Assembly: GCF_024181225.1 (NCBI RefSeq)
Contig: NZ_CP051198.1
Coordinates: 1,488,001 to 1,552,000, forward strand
Reading direction: 5' to 3'
Source: Treponema sp. OMZ 787
GTDB lineage: Bacteria > Spirochaetota > Spirochaetia > Treponematales > Treponemataceae
DNA length: 64,000 nt
Shown: positions 33,544 through 43,292 of the stretch, piece by piece
Numbering within the stretch: the stretch's first letter is position 1
How the letters are laid out: every line of letters starts with the position of its first letter
Made by a program: the position numbers and the translations under genes
The notes under the pieces: generated by a model
The model's database searches: none
Told to the model about the DNA's origin: nothing
The model's input: only the letters and a program-made list of their open reading frames with translations

Positions 33544-34290
33544 TTATAACTGCGACAAAATTTCCGTGTGGTCTTCAAAGATGGCAACGGTATGCTCCAT
33601 GTGGCATGAAACCGACCTGTCGGCCGTTACTACAGTCCATCCGTCTTTTTTTACCTCGACATCGGCCGTTCCCATGTTAATCATGGGCTCTATTGCGACC
33701 ACCATTCCGGCTCTAAGGCGGGGATTCGGCCTCATTCTTTCGGGGACATTCGGAATGCTCGGATCTTCGTGTACACCTAGCCCGACACCGTGTCCGCAAT
33801 AGTCGTAAACCACCCCGTAATTATGGGCTCTTGCCAGATTAAAGACTGCCTTCGAAATATCCGAAACTCTTTTGCCTGCCTTGCATGCTTCAATTCCTGC
33901 GTAAAGACACTGAGTGGTAACTTCCAAAAGTTTGAGGTTTTCCTTTGAAACATTTCCGACAGGATAGGTTACACAAGAATCGCTTATGTAGCCTCCAAGG
34001 TCGATTCCTATATCCATAGAAACAAGGTCCCCGTCTTTTACTATTCTTTTGCCCGGAAGACCGTGAATTACCTCTTCATTTATCGAAATACAGGCTGCCC
34101 CCGGAAAACCTTCAGAATACCAAGCAGGAACACCGCCGATTTTTTTTATATAGTTTACACAAAAATCATCAAGCTCTTTTGTAGTCATACCGGGTTTTAT
34201 TACCGGTTTTAATTCTTCAAAAAGTTGGGCAAGGGCCTTACAGGACTTTCTGATGCCGTTAATTTGTTCTTCCGTTTTAATTATAATCAT
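33544..34290 (-). CDS. map: Methionine aminopeptidase, type I
   Basis: 248 residues, ATG 34290 behind GGAG, overlapping the J-domain gene by 14 bases. Removes N-terminal Met. Metal ligands visible: Asp in SMDIGIDLGGYISDSC (two), His in GHGVGLGVHEDP, Glu in VAIEPMINMG, and a final Glu in HMEHTVAI. No N-terminal zinc finger, so type Ia. Confidence 0.96.
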   Translation of the reverse strand: MIIIKTEEQINGIRKSCKALAQLFEELKPVIKPGMTTKELDDFCVNYIKKIGGVPAWYSEGFPGAACISINEEVIHGLPGKRIVKDGDLVSMDIGIDLGGYISDSCVTYPVGNVSKENLKLLEVTTQCLYAGIEACKAGKRVSDISKAVFNLARAHNYGVVYDYCGHGVGLGVHEDPSIPNVPERMRPNPRLRAGMVVAIEPMINMGTADVEVKKDGWTVVTADRSVSCHMEHTVAIFEDHTEILSQL

Positions 34291-35113
34291 AGTGATTCTC
34301 CAATTGATTTTGAATAATTTTAATGCCCCTTAGTTTGGGGCTGAGCTGCATTGCCTCATTTAAACACTGTGAAGCTCTGTATGTATCTCCAAACCTATAA
34401 TATATTTCGGACATACGCTTAAGAATGTTAGCTCTATCTATCTTTTTAAAGCCTAGTTCCAGAGCAGCTTCATAACAGTCTAAGGCAAGCTCGTCTTCCG
34501 TATACCTATGCAGTTTATCGCTTATTATGGATTTTATCAAGTCAGTAACCTCAGGAAAAAAATGTTTAAAATAGGGCTTTTGTTTTTCCAAATAAAAGAT
34601 TTCTTCCAAAAGCAAAAAAGACTCATAATATTCTCCGCGGAAATAAAGTTCTTCTGCAAGGACAAAACCGCAGTCCATAAAGTCTTCCTTATTAAAATAC
34701 TTTGAAAGATAAAAGCCTCCTGCCTCGCTTCTTCTTTTATTGTATTCTTCTACGGCAGACTGTTCCAATCCGTGAAAAAGATCAAAAAAGATGAGTTTAG
34801 CCCGGCTTTCGTAATCCGTTTTTTTTAAAAGCCAAAGCCTGTAGTCAAAACTTTCCGCCGCATTTTTCTTTGAAAAAAAATCGAAATAATCAAATGGGTT
34901 TTCATCAGCAGTTTTTTCTTTTAAAAGACTTTGATAGGCATTTAAAAGAAGCCTCATAGCCGATTCGGATTTTTCCTTTTCTTCTTTAGTTTTATTTTGA
35001 GTTAAGTCCGGATGGTGAAGCTTAGCTTTTTTTCTAAAAGCCGTCTTTATTTCGGCTGCCGAGGCTTTCGGTGAAACTCCTAAAATGGCATAATTATCGT
35101 TTTTTTTCATCAT
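34277..35113 (-). CDS. J-domain protein with C-terminal TPR-like repeats
   Basis: 278 residues. Residues about 6-75 are a DnaJ domain (DNYAILGVSPKASAAEIKTA, HPD present in KLHHPDLTQ), which would stimulate a DnaK-type ATPase. The rest lacks the Gly/Phe and zinc-finger regions of DnaJ and is helical with TPR-like motifs (ALDCYEAALELGF, ASQCLNEAMQLSP). So it is a specialised co-chaperone of unknown client, first gene of the dnaJ-map-xthA run. Confidence 0.85.
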   Translation of the reverse strand: MMKKNDNYAILGVSPKASAAEIKTAFRKKAKLHHPDLTQNKTKEEKEKSESAMRLLLNAYQSLLKEKTADENPFDYFDFFSKKNAAESFDYRLWLLKKTDYESRAKLIFFDLFHGLEQSAVEEYNKRRSEAGGFYLSKYFNKEDFMDCGFVLAEELYFRGEYYESFLLLEEIFYLEKQKPYFKHFFPEVTDLIKSIISDKLHRYTEDELALDCYEAALELGFKKIDRANILKRMSEIYYRFGDTYRASQCLNEAMQLSPKLRGIKIIQNQLENHYDYN

Positions 35114-35206
35114 AGAACCCGTGATGATAGCATTTATTTAGGCCGATGTCTAGTAGAAATTGAAAATTAGCCGACAAACGAAGTCTTGCCTAAAACTGCT
35201 AACTTA

Positions 35207-35235
35207 TTGAATTTATTCACAGTCTTTTGTATAAT
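35207..35235 (+). promoter_or_regulatory. Promoter of the GPx-cupin-OsmC operon
   Basis: TTGAAT (35207-35212), 17-base spacer, TATAAT (35230-35235), 19 bases before the ATG. Confidence 0.7.
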
Positions 35236-35254
35236 TTGATTTAGGAGAAATATA

Positions 35255-35719
35255 ATGGGAATTTATGATTATACTGTTAAAGACAGCTTCGGAAATGACT
35301 TTTCTTTTACTGACTATAAGGATTATGTTATTTTAATAGTGAATACGGCTTGTGAGTGAGGCTTTACCCCTCATTTCCAAGGTTTGGAAGAATTATATCA
35401 AGAATATAAGGATAAAAAATTTATTGTTTTAGCCTTTCCATGTAATCAGTTCGGCGGGCAGGATCCGGGAACAAACGAGGAAATCAGAACATTTGCTCAA
35501 ACCAAGTATTGTGTAACATTTCCTGTAATGGCAAAAATTGATGTAAAGGGAGAAAATGCCGAGCCTCTTTTTTCTTTTTTACAAACAGCTTCAGGGAACA
35601 AAAGCATTAAATGGAATTTCACCAAATTCCTTGTTGATAGAAGCGGGGAAAATGTTCAAGTATACGGCTCGCTTACGGCTCCCAAAAAGTTAAAAAAATA
35701 TATTGAAAAACTCTTATAA
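35255..35719 (+). CDS. Selenocysteine-containing glutathione peroxidase (TGA read as Sec)
   Basis: 154 codons from ATG 35255 (AGGAG seven bases upstream) to TAA 35719, with an in-frame TGA at 35357-35359. That TGA is codon 35, exactly the catalytic position of glutathione peroxidases: NTACE-U-GFTPHF corresponds to NVASxCGxT of the family. The rest of the tetrad is intact: Gln69 (NQFGGQD), Trp120 and Asn121 (KWNFTKF). Both sides of the TGA are collinear with the family, so it is not a broken gene. It reduces hydroperoxides. A hairpin lies about 15 bases after the TGA. First gene of an antioxidant operon. Confidence 0.93.
35374..35390 (+). promoter_or_regulatory. Putative bacterial SECIS hairpin
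   Basis: TTCCAA (35375-35380) pairs with TTGGAA (35384-35389), loop GGT with the G expected for SelB contact, about 15 bases after the Sec TGA; bacterial SECIS elements lie within the coding region at this distance. Stem is short. Confidence 0.6.
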
Positions 35720-35738
35720 AAATTTTTGAGGTGATTTT

Positions 35739-36083
35739 ATGATAATAAACAAAAATGATGTGCCTAAAAAATTCAAACCTAATTTACGCGGCGGAAATGG
35801 CGAAATAAGCGTTATAGAATTTTTAAGTGTCAGAGAGGTTGAAAATTGCCGTATGTTTTCCGAAATGACTGTTCCGGTTGGAGCAAGCATAGGAGAGCAT
35901 ATTCATACAGGTGAAACCGAAATCTACATTATACATGAAGGCAAAGGACTTGTTACAGATATGGGTAAAAAGCAGGAAGTAGGTCCGGGAGATGTGGTCA
36001 TCACTGAGGATAATCAGCTTCACAGCCTTGAAAATACCGGCTCCGTGCCGATGGTTTTGACCACATTAGTAATTAAACATTAG
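35739..36083 (+). CDS. Cupin-domain protein
   Basis: 114 residues. A single double-stranded beta-helix: VPVGASIGEHIHTGETEIYI carries the metal-binding HxH and Glu, and PGDVVITEDNQLHSLENTG the second cupin motif with its His. Function not predictable from the fold alone. Position between GPx and OsmC, with 19-base spacing, suggests a redox or detoxification role. Confidence 0.85.
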   Translation: MIINKNDVPKKFKPNLRGGNGEISVIEFLSVREVENCRMFSEMTVPVGASIGEHIHTGETEIYIIHEGKGLVTDMGKKQEVGPGDVVITEDNQLHSLENTGSVPMVLTTLVIKH

Positions 36084-36096
36084 ATAGGAGAATTTT

Positions 36097-36513
36097 ATGG
36101 CAAAAGAATTTAAGGCAAAGGCCGAAATCGATTTAGGCGAAGGTTTTAAAGTTGAGTGCGAGGCATCCGGTAAGAAGATTATTGTTGACGAACCGGTCAG
36201 CTTCGGCGGAACAGATTTGGGTATGAACCCTATCGAAGTTCTTTTGAGCGGCCTTGGGGCTTGCAAGTGTGTTATCTCGAAAATGCTTGCAAAGAAAAAA
36301 GGTCTAAAGCTTGATTATTTGGCTGTTGAATGTATCGGTGCTTTTAGTGCAGGAAAGGTTGGGCTTTCCGAGATTGAAACGATATATCATATTAAGTCGG
36401 ATGCTTCCGATGAGGAGCTTGAAAAATTTATGACCTTGGTTGACAATAATTGTCCCGTAAACGAGACACTCAAAAATCCCCTCCCCATAACACATAAACT
36501 TATTAGAGTTTAA
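36097..36513 (+). CDS. OsmC/Ohr-family protein
   Basis: 138 residues. OsmC-family proteins reduce organic hydroperoxides with two Cys. LLSGLGACKCVISKMLAKKK holds Cys56 and Cys58, and VDNNCPVNETL holds Cys119, the family's two Cys positions. Third gene of the GPx-cupin-OsmC run, ATG behind AGGAG. Terminator follows at 36539. Confidence 0.9.
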   Translation: MAKEFKAKAEIDLGEGFKVECEASGKKIIVDEPVSFGGTDLGMNPIEVLLSGLGACKCVISKMLAKKKGLKLDYLAVECIGAFSAGKVGLSEIETIYHIKSDASDEELEKFMTLVDNNCPVNETLKNPLPITHKLIRV

Positions 36514-36538
36514 TTTTTATTAAATATTGTGAGTCTTG

Positions 36539-36572
36539 AAAGATACGGGTTTTATTAATCCGTATCTTTTTG
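36539..36572. terminator. Bidirectional terminator between osmC and pcnB
   Basis: AAAGATACGG and CCGTATCTTT flank an 11-base AT-rich loop, with T-run on the plus strand and A/T-rich on the other. It overlaps the last codons of the minus-strand gene. Confidence 0.75.
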
Positions 36573-37721
36573 TGTTTCAGGCTTTTTGACCTTTTTCTTT
36601 CGGCGGATATGCTTAACCTGTTTACCGAGTTTTGCCGGGCGGGCTTGAGTTCTTTCCATCGAAACTTTAATCCCCAAGTCATTTAAAATACTCTTTACTG
36701 CAAATTCCAATTCTTTTCTTTGAGGATTCATCGGAAGAATAAAATGTCTGCACTCTTTATAAACATAAGTGTATACCTCCTGCGGAAGACCTTCAGGATC
36801 GGCAATCAGCCTTGTATAATCTTTTAGCAAGGCCCTTAAACATTCTCCCTGTTTTATTTGAGGTTTAGTATCTACTTCCTTATCCAAAAGAGTAAGATTT
36901 TCTAAATAAATCTTTTTAAACTTGGAAGAAGAATCTATAAAAGCACAGGCTCCCGGCTGTATGTAAACATAGAGCTTAAAGTCTAAAAGTTTTTTTATAA
37001 TATCGCTTGAGTGTCCGCTAAAAATAATCTTGTTTATTTCTTCGGTTATTCTTGAGGGCGACACAAACTCTAAAAGATGTGCATTTTTGCGTATTTGAAG
37101 CTGAACAAAAAACGGAATGCTTGAATCTGTCATTGCAGCATACTTGATCGCCCGTATCATTCTTACAGGATCTTCCGAAAATATCAGCGGAAGCGGAATA
37201 ATGGGTCTGATTTTTTTTGACCTTATATCCTTAACGCCGCCAACATAATCTATCACAAGCTCATGGATGGGGTCATAGTAAAGAGCATTTAGTGTAAAAT
37301 CCCTTCTGTGGACATCTTCATCGATTGTTCCGAATTTATTGCCTATACTTCCGTCTTCAGTCGAGCGGAAAGTGCTAACCTCATATATTTTTTCTCCAAA
37401 AAATATATGGACTAATCTGAACCGCCGCCCTATAATTCTTGAATTTCTAAATATTTTTCTTATTTTTGACGGCTCCGCAGAGGTTGCAATATCGAAATCC
37501 TTTGGAACATGACCTATCAAAAGATCCCTTACTGCTCCTCCTACTATGTAGGCTTCAAAACCTTGAGAATTTAAACGCTGTATAATTTTCACGGCTTCAA
37601 TGTCTATTTTTTCGGGGGCAATGTGGTGCTCGTCCTTAGTATAGACTAAAGCCTGCCGAACCTGCTTTCCTTCGGCATTTTGACCGTATCGAACTAACAT
37701 TTTTGAGTGAACATTTTGCAT
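36555..37721 (-). CDS. pcnB: Poly(A) polymerase / CCA-type nucleotidyltransferase family (PcnB-like)
   Basis: 388 residues. Class II nucleotidyltransferase head: YIVGGAVRDLLIGHVPKDFD with the DxD-type acidic pair, then RNSRIIGRRFRLVHIFF, a signature that in E. coli marks poly(A) polymerase rather than CCA-adding enzyme, then RDFTLNALYYDP and EDPVRMIRAIKYA. The C-terminus is Lys/Arg-rich, as in PcnB. Since no tRNA gene here encodes CCA, either this enzyme or another must add CCA. Start uncertain: ATG 37721 or 37700 (MLVRYGQNAEGK), neither with SD. Confidence 0.85.
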   Translation of the reverse strand: MQNVHSKMLVRYGQNAEGKQVRQALVYTKDEHHIAPEKIDIEAVKIIQRLNSQGFEAYIVGGAVRDLLIGHVPKDFDIATSAEPSKIRKIFRNSRIIGRRFRLVHIFFGEKIYEVSTFRSTEDGSIGNKFGTIDEDVHRRDFTLNALYYDPIHELVIDYVGGVKDIRSKKIRPIIPLPLIFSEDPVRMIRAIKYAAMTDSSIPFFVQLQIRKNAHLLEFVSPSRITEEINKIIFSGHSSDIIKKLLDFKLYVYIQPGACAFIDSSSKFKKIYLENLTLLDKEVDTKPQIKQGECLRALLKDYTRLIADPEGLPQEVYTYVYKECRHFILPMNPQRKELEFAVKSILNDLGIKVSMERTQARPAKLGKQVKHIRRKKKVKKPETQKDTD

Positions 37722-37862
37722 GTAAAGGGGCTTTATGTCAATGACTACCGATTATTTTTAGCAAAATTTTATGCTTTTATCTAAAAAAGCCCTTTTAAAA
37801 TTCGGAATAATGTAGTACAATATTCATTCTATCAATTGCATATTGGAGAAGTTGCGGAAAAT

Positions 37863-38894
37863 ATGACAATAAATAATGCCGGACTCGGAACTATAATCTC
37901 TACAGATATCGTTGTTCTAAATGATCAAGAAAGAATTTTGGTCGAACATGCATTTGATCGTTTAAACGGTGAATACAAGGCTGCTGTTTTGGAAATAGGA
38001 AAAAAACTCATGGATTTGGAAAGAATGTCTGCCGCAATTTCCCGGTTTCCTTCCATTCATGAAACAAGCGTTCTTGCCGGAGAAAAACGGAGTCAGGATA
38101 CGCTTATAGAGAATTTATGCAAAACCCCCTCTGATGCCCGCACTCTTTCAATGCCGACAAAGGCTGTTTTAGGCCGCGGTTTTCTTGTTGCAAAATTTCA
38201 TATTTTTTCTGCCTTAAGCAAGGTTGCTTCAAGCTCTCATTTTTCTGAAGAAGAAATTGAAGAGCTTAGATCGGCTACCATGAATATAATGTTTACGATT
38301 ATGTCGGAAGATGTGTATATTTCGATTTTGGACAGCAATATCCTGGATGAGCAAAAACAAGAAAAGGTGGCCAATGCCCTGATTTATCTTTGGGAACACC
38401 GCTTGGATCAAAATACTACTTCTTTTGCACCGGTTTTAACACGCGTTTGGACTGCCCGGGATACAATAGCCCCGGTATTCGGTACTATGATGGGCACAAG
38501 CGAGCTTTTTTTGCTTTCTTCCAAACTTGATGACTCATGGCAAAGTTTTATGCTTGCAAAACTTTCCAATAAAATTGTCGGTCAATCACTTGAAGAATTT
38601 TTATTCGGCATCTCATACGAAGATATCCTCTATGTCCGAAATCAACTGGTAAGCTGTAAGATACCTGCAATGGGCAGGGATGATGTATCGAAACTATTAA
38701 ATAAATCTCTTAATTTTGATAACTCGGATCCTCGTCATTTTTACTCTTCCTATGTGCAGCGCCGAAACAACGCCGATGCCCGTAAACGCCTCAACGCCGC
38801 CGGCCCTAAAAACACCATCGAAGACTACTACATCAGCTTCCTATTCGAAAAAGGCTTGGAGCTGAAAGACGGGAAGGCCGAAGGAAAAAAATAA
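37863..38894 (+). CDS. Conserved-looking treponemal protein of unknown function
   Basis: About 343 residues from ATG 37863; a TTG at 37836 is the alternative. No signal peptide or TM segment. The first part is helical (NDQERILVEHAFDRLNGEYK), then a long helical region (SEEEIEELRSATMNIMFTIM), with a basic end (RRNNADARKRLNAAGPK). I recognise no domain. Stands alone between pcnB (divergent) and guaA (convergent). Confidence 0.75.
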   Translation: MTINNAGLGTIISTDIVVLNDQERILVEHAFDRLNGEYKAAVLEIGKKLMDLERMSAAISRFPSIHETSVLAGEKRSQDTLIENLCKTPSDARTLSMPTKAVLGRGFLVAKFHIFSALSKVASSSHFSEEEIEELRSATMNIMFTIMSEDVYISILDSNILDEQKQEKVANALIYLWEHRLDQNTTSFAPVLTRVWTARDTIAPVFGTMMGTSELFLLSSKLDDSWQSFMLAKLSNKIVGQSLEEFLFGISYEDILYVRNQLVSCKIPAMGRDDVSKLLNKSLNFDNSDPRHFYSSYVQRRNNADARKRLNAAGPKNTIEDYYISFLFEKGLELKDGKAEGKK

Positions 38895-38898
38895 AACC

Positions 38899-38937
38899 TA
38901 TTCTCGTCAAGTATTTTTGGGGAGAACTGACGAGAAT
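38899..38937. terminator. Hairpin between convergent genes
   Basis: ATTCTCGTCA pairs with TGACGAGAAT around a 19-base loop; T-tract weak on either side. Likely terminates both the upstream gene and guaA. Confidence 0.55.
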
Positions 38938-38955
38938 GGGGAGAATATTTTTAGA

Positions 38956-40491
38956 CTACTCCCACTCAATCGTTGCAGGCGGCTTTGAGGTTATGTCGTA
39001 GACTATTCGGTTTATGCCCTTAACCTCGTTTATGATACGGGAAGAAACCTTGTCCAGTACCTCGTAGGGGATGCGTACCCAGTCGGCTGTCATAAAGTCC
39101 GAGGTTTTTACTGCACGCAGGGCGAGAGTATAGTCGTATGTTCTAAAGTCTCCCATAACGCCGACCGTCTTTGTGGAGGTAAGCACGGCAAAATACTGGC
39201 TTAAATCTTTTTTTATGTCTGCCCTTTCAAGTTCGCTCCGCCAGATTGCATCGGCTTCACGCAGGATATCGAGCTTTTCTTCGGTTATCTCGCCCATAAT
39301 TCTTATGGCAAGGCCGGGGCCGGGGAAGGGCTGGCGGTGTACCAGATAATCGGGGAGGCCGAGCTCTGTGCCTAACTTTCTTATTTCATCCTTAAATAGT
39401 TTTTTTAGGGGCTCAATCAATGATTTAAAACTTATGTGATCGGGAAGCCCTCCGACATTGTGATGGCTTTTTATTACGGCAGAACCCTTGGCTCCGCTTT
39501 CAACTACATCGGCGTAAATCGTGCCTTGGGCAAGGAAGTCCACTGTTCCTATTTTTTTTGCTTCTTCTTCAAAAACGCGGATAAACTCTTCACCGATTAT
39601 CTTGCGTTTTTTTTCGGGATCCGAAACGCCTTTGAGCTTTCCTAAAAAACGGCTTTCCGCATTTACGCGGATAAAATTCATCGGAGCGTCCCTAAAGGCT
39701 GCCTCTACCTCATCTCCCTCGTTTTTGCGCATAAGGCCGTGATCCACAAAAATACAGGTCAGATTTTTTCCTACAGCCTTGTTTAAAAGGGCTGCAAGCA
39801 CCGAAGAGTCTACTCCTCCTGATAGGGCTAAAAGCACCTTGCCGTCGCCTACAGTATTTTTAACCTCAGTGATTGCTTCGGTCAAAAAGCTTTTCATGTT
39901 CCAACCGCCCTTGGCTCCGCATACATTGTACAAAAAGTTTTTGATTATATTTTGACCTTCTTCGGAATGCTCAACCTCGGCATGGAATTGGATGCCGTAA
40001 AGCTTTTTTTCCTTGTTTGCCATGGCAGCATTTTTTGTATTTGCTGTTTGAGCTGCCGAGACAAAGCCCTCAGGAAGGTGTGAAACGCAGTCTACATGGC
40101 TCATCCAAACAGAAGATTTATCTTTTATGTTTTTAAAGAGCGGAAGAGCTGTATCGAATTTCGTTAATGTTTTGCCGAATTCTCTTTTTAAGCTTTTTTC
40201 GGCCTTGCCGCCGAGGCAATGGGCCATTGCCTGCATACCGTAGCATATGCCTAAAATCGGAATCCCTAATTCAAAAATTTCTTTTGGGGGCAGGGGTGCA
40301 TTTTCTTCATAAACGCTGTTAGGCCCGCCCGTAAAAATAATACCTATCGGCTTATTTTCTTTTATATAATCAAGGGCCTTTGAGGCACCAACAATATCCG
40401 AATAAACATTTAGGTCCCGTACCCGCCTTGCTATGAGCTGGTTATACTGACCGCCGAAATCTACAATTAAAATCTTTTCCGTAATCTTCAT
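38956..40491 (-). CDS. guaA: GMP synthase (glutamine-hydrolysing)
   Basis: About 511 residues from ATG 40491 ([18 protein letters not shown]); ATG 40500 is just upstream. Converts XMP to GMP. Class I glutamine amidotransferase with GICYGMQ (catalytic Cys) and QFHAEVEHS (His/Glu), then the ATP pyrophosphatase with [14 protein letters not shown], and the C-terminal dimerisation domain ending PPATIEWE. Full-length two-domain enzyme, alone in its transcription unit. Confidence 0.97.
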   Translation of the reverse strand: MKITEKILIVDFGGQYNQLIARRVRDLNVYSDIVGASKALDYIKENKPIGIIFTGGPNSVYEENAPLPPKEIFELGIPILGICYGMQAMAHCLGGKAEKSLKREFGKTLTKFDTALPLFKNIKDKSSVWMSHVDCVSHLPEGFVSAAQTANTKNAAMANKEKKLYGIQFHAEVEHSEEGQNIIKNFLYNVCGAKGGWNMKSFLTEAITEVKNTVGDGKVLLALSGGVDSSVLAALLNKAVGKNLTCIFVDHGLMRKNEGDEVEAAFRDAPMNFIRVNAESRFLGKLKGVSDPEKKRKIIGEEFIRVFEEEAKKIGTVDFLAQGTIYADVVESGAKGSAVIKSHHNVGGLPDHISFKSLIEPLKKLFKDEIRKLGTELGLPDYLVHRQPFPGPGLAIRIMGEITEEKLDILREADAIWRSELERADIKKDLSQYFAVLTSTKTVGVMGDFRTYDYTLALRAVKTSDFMTADWVRIPYEVLDKVSSRIINEVKGINRIVYDITSKPPATIEWE

Positions 40492-40543
40492 AAAAAACAT
40501 TTTAGCCTATGAGCCGTTTTTTTTCAAGATGTAAAACTTTTAA

Positions 40544-40572
40544 TTGACTTATGGTAATGATTGTGTTATACT
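40544..40572 (+). promoter_or_regulatory. Promoter of the VOC-pgk gene pair
   Basis: TTGACT (40544-40549), 17-base spacer, TATACT (40567-40572), 20 bases before the ATG. Confidence 0.75.
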
Positions 40573-40592
40573 TTTTTTTAAGAGGTATACAA

Positions 40593-40970
40593 ATGTTTTT
40601 AAACAGTGTAGCCATCCGCACGGATGAAATGGAAAAATCACTTGAGTTTTATGAAAAAGTACTTGGATTTACTTTTAATTATATGATGTCGGCAGCTCCC
40701 GGCAAAAGGATCGCTTTTTTGACTGAGCCTGACAGCGGAATGAATTTGGAGCTTATCAGCCATGATGTTCCAAAGCCCGATAACGGAAGCAGAATTTCGC
40801 TCACCGTTCAAGTAGAACAAATAAGCGAGGCTGAAAAGTACCTAAAGTCTAAAAATGTCCGCATTACGGCCCCTCCCAGAACCGTAAAAGACGGTAAAAA
40901 GATTTTGACTGCCGTAGATCCTAACGGAGTTGAAATAGACTTCATCGAATTCAAAAAAGAAAACGACTAA
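40593..40970 (+). CDS. Glyoxalase/dioxygenase-superfamily (VOC) protein
   Basis: 125 residues from ATG 40593 (AAGAGG upstream; the frame to 40551 overlaps the promoter). Two beta-alpha-beta-beta-beta units: MFLNSVAIRTDEMEKSLEFY with LGFTFNY, and the second ending TAVDPNGVEIDFIEF. Metal-ligand Glu residues are plausible (NLELISHD, EIDFIEF). Substrate unknown; the family includes methylglyoxal lyases and resistance proteins. Lies 28 bases before pgk, so a glycolysis-linked detoxification role is possible. Confidence 0.85.
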   Translation: MFLNSVAIRTDEMEKSLEFYEKVLGFTFNYMMSAAPGKRIAFLTEPDSGMNLELISHDVPKPDNGSRISLTVQVEQISEAEKYLKSKNVRITAPPRTVKDGKKILTAVDPNGVEIDFIEFKKEND

Positions 40971-40998
40971 AGCCATATAAAAATTATCCGGAGGTAAT

Positions 40999-42258
40999 AT
41001 GATTAAAACAGTAAAAGATGTAAATTTAAAGGATAAACGCATAATAATGCGTGTCGATTTTAACGTTCCCATGAAAGACGGAGTAGTGCAGGACGATACC
41101 CGAATAAGGGCCGCCCTTCCTACCATAAACTATATACTTGAACAAGGAGCAAGATCCCTTGTTTTGATGAGCCATTTGGGTGATCCTGCAAAAGATACAA
41201 AAAAAGCCAAGGAAAAGGCAGAAAAAGACGGAAAAACCTTTGATGAGGCTTCATACATTAACGGAAAGCACAGGATGAAGCCGGTGGCCGAATACCTATC
41301 CTGTCTTCTCAAACTTCCGGTTGATTTTGCTCCTTCCTGCATGGGGCAGCTTGAAAGAGTAAAGGCCCTTCCTCAAGGCGGAATTTTAATGCTTGAAAAC
41401 ACCCGCTTTCATAAGGAAGAAACTTCAAAAGAAAAGGCCGAACAGCAAGTTCTGGCAAAGGAACTCAGCTTGTACGGCGATATTTATGTAAATGATGCCT
41501 TCGGCACAGCCCACAGAGCCCATGCTTCTACAGCCGAAATTTCAAACTTTGTCAATACAAGGGTTGCAGGCTTTCTCATGGAAAAAGAAATTAAATATCT
41601 TGAGCCCATGTTAAATAAGCCCGAAAAGCCTATGACTGCAATTATAGGCGGAGCAAAGGTTTCTTCAAAAATCGCAGTTTTAGAAAGCCTTTTAAAAAAT
41701 GCTTCATCTTTAATAATAGGAGGAGGCATGGCCTATACCTTCTTAAAGGTTCAAGGAAAGAAAATCGGTAAGTCCTTGTTTGAAGAAGATTTTATGGATA
41801 CTGCCAAAAATCTGTTGGATGAGGCTGAAAAGCAGGGTGTAAAAATCATCCTTCCTATCGATCATGTATGTTCAGAGACTTTTTCTCCAAATGCCGAAGC
41901 TGTTTTAGTCGAAAACACCGATATTCCCGATAATCTTATGGGAATGGATGTAGGGCCTAAAACCTTGGAGCTTTACAAAGACATCGTTTTGAAGTCAAAG
42001 TCCATCGTATGGAACGGACCTGTCGGCGTTTTTGAATTCGATGCCTTTGCAAAGGGTACCGAAAAAACGGCTTATCTTGTGGCGGAAGCAACCGGAAAAG
42101 GTGCTTTAAGCATTGTAGGCGGCGGCGACTCCGTTGCTGCGGTAAATAAGTTCAATCTTGCCGATAAGATGAGTCATGTTTCCACCGGAGGAGGAGCTTC
42201 TCTCGAATTCCTCGAAGGAAAAGTCCTTCCGGGCATTGAATGTCTTGACACTATTTAA
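40999..42258 (+). CDS. pgk: Phosphoglycerate kinase
   Basis: 419 residues, GGAGG upstream of ATG 40999. Makes ATP from 1,3-bisphosphoglycerate. [23 protein letters not shown]-like [21 protein letters not shown], and the C-terminal [12 protein letters not shown] and [14 protein letters not shown] are all family motifs. Glycolytic partner of gpmA, which is elsewhere in this window. Confidence 0.98.
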   Translation: MIKTVKDVNLKDKRIIMRVDFNVPMKDGVVQDDTRIRAALPTINYILEQGARSLVLMSHLGDPAKDTKKAKEKAEKDGKTFDEASYINGKHRMKPVAEYLSCLLKLPVDFAPSCMGQLERVKALPQGGILMLENTRFHKEETSKEKAEQQVLAKELSLYGDIYVNDAFGTAHRAHASTAEISNFVNTRVAGFLMEKEIKYLEPMLNKPEKPMTAIIGGAKVSSKIAVLESLLKNASSLIIGGGMAYTFLKVQGKKIGKSLFEEDFMDTAKNLLDEAEKQGVKIILPIDHVCSETFSPNAEAVLVENTDIPDNLMGMDVGPKTLELYKDIVLKSKSIVWNGPVGVFEFDAFAKGTEKTAYLVAEATGKGALSIVGGGDSVAAVNKFNLADKMSHVSTGGGASLEFLEGKVLPGIECLDTI

Positions 42259-42263
42259 TTTTA

Positions 42264-43280
42264 ATGAGAAATAGGGCAAATAAAAGAGCTTTTTTTTCTG
42301 TTTTTCTCGTAATTTTTCTTTATGTAAAAGCCTTTTCTGCAGGTGTTTCAGTTACCGATGCCGCAGGAAGGCTTGATTTGGATATTTCGTGGGATCCTCT
42401 TTCCCAAGAACTTATTTTTATGAAAAATAACTCTGAAGTTAGCTGCAAGGTTGGGGAAAGCCTTATAGTCTTCGATAACGAAAAAGCCGATTTTACTCCG
42501 CCTCCATATCAAAAAGACGGTCTGACCTTTATCAGCGGTGAAATGTACAAAAAACTTGAAGCCTTTTTTGCCGTACCTCAAAAAGAAGAAAATTATAGAG
42601 TAGGGGTTATCTTGATAGATCCCGGTCATGGAGGCAAGGACCCGGGCTGCGTCGGCTCCTATGTCGAAAATAAAAAAACTTTTGTCTTGTACGAAAAGGA
42701 TATCGCTTTAAAGGTCAGCCTGGACCTATATAAGATGCTCAAAAAAGCCTATCCGGATAAAAAGATTCTTTTAACAAGAAACAAGGATGTCTATCCCACC
42801 CTCGAAGACAGGGTAAACATGGCAAATTCCGTAAAATTAAAAAAGAATGAAAGCATTCTCTATGTTTCAATTCATGTAAATGCCTCCCTTAACTCAAAGG
42901 CTTCCGGTTTTGAGGTCTGGTATCTTCCTCCCGAATACAGGCGTGAAGTAGTCGATAAAAAAACAGTGCCTAAAGAAATTCATTCCATATTAAATTCGAT
43001 GATGGAAGAAGAATTTACGATGGAAAGTATCTTAATGGCTCAAAATATTTTGGACGGCTTGGATGCGCAAATAGGAAAAAAAAGTCCCAATAGGGGAATA
43101 CGCGAAAATCAGTGGTTTGTGGTACGCAATGTAAAAATGCCCAGTGTTTTGATAGAGTTAGGTTTTATCAGCAATAAGACCGAAATTAAGCTGTTAAACT
43201 CTCCGGACTACTTGAAAAAATGTGCCTTGGGTATATATAATGGTCTTTCGGCTTTTATAAGCAATTTTGAAACTAATTGA
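42264..43280 (+). CDS. N-acetylmuramoyl-L-alanine amidase (Amidase_3)
   Basis: 338 residues. Signal peptide (AFFSVFLVIFLYVKAFSAG), a short beta-rich N-terminal domain (copper-amine-oxidase-like), then the amidase from about residue 110: ILIDPGHGGKDPG (first zinc His), ALKVSLDLYKML with Glu upstream, LYVSIHVNAS (second His) and MPSVLIELGFISN (catalytic Glu). It splits peptidoglycan for cell separation. Five bases after pgk, before a GerMN gene; amidase-GerMN pairing is also seen in Gram-positives. Confidence 0.92.
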   Translation: MRNRANKRAFFSVFLVIFLYVKAFSAGVSVTDAAGRLDLDISWDPLSQELIFMKNNSEVSCKVGESLIVFDNEKADFTPPPYQKDGLTFISGEMYKKLEAFFAVPQKEENYRVGVILIDPGHGGKDPGCVGSYVENKKTFVLYEKDIALKVSLDLYKMLKKAYPDKKILLTRNKDVYPTLEDRVNMANSVKLKKNESILYVSIHVNASLNSKASGFEVWYLPPEYRREVVDKKTVPKEIHSILNSMMEEEFTMESILMAQNILDGLDAQIGKKSPNRGIRENQWFVVRNVKMPSVLIELGFISNKTEIKLLNSPDYLKKCALGIYNGLSAFISNFETN

Positions 43281-43292
43281 TTCGGAGTATTT

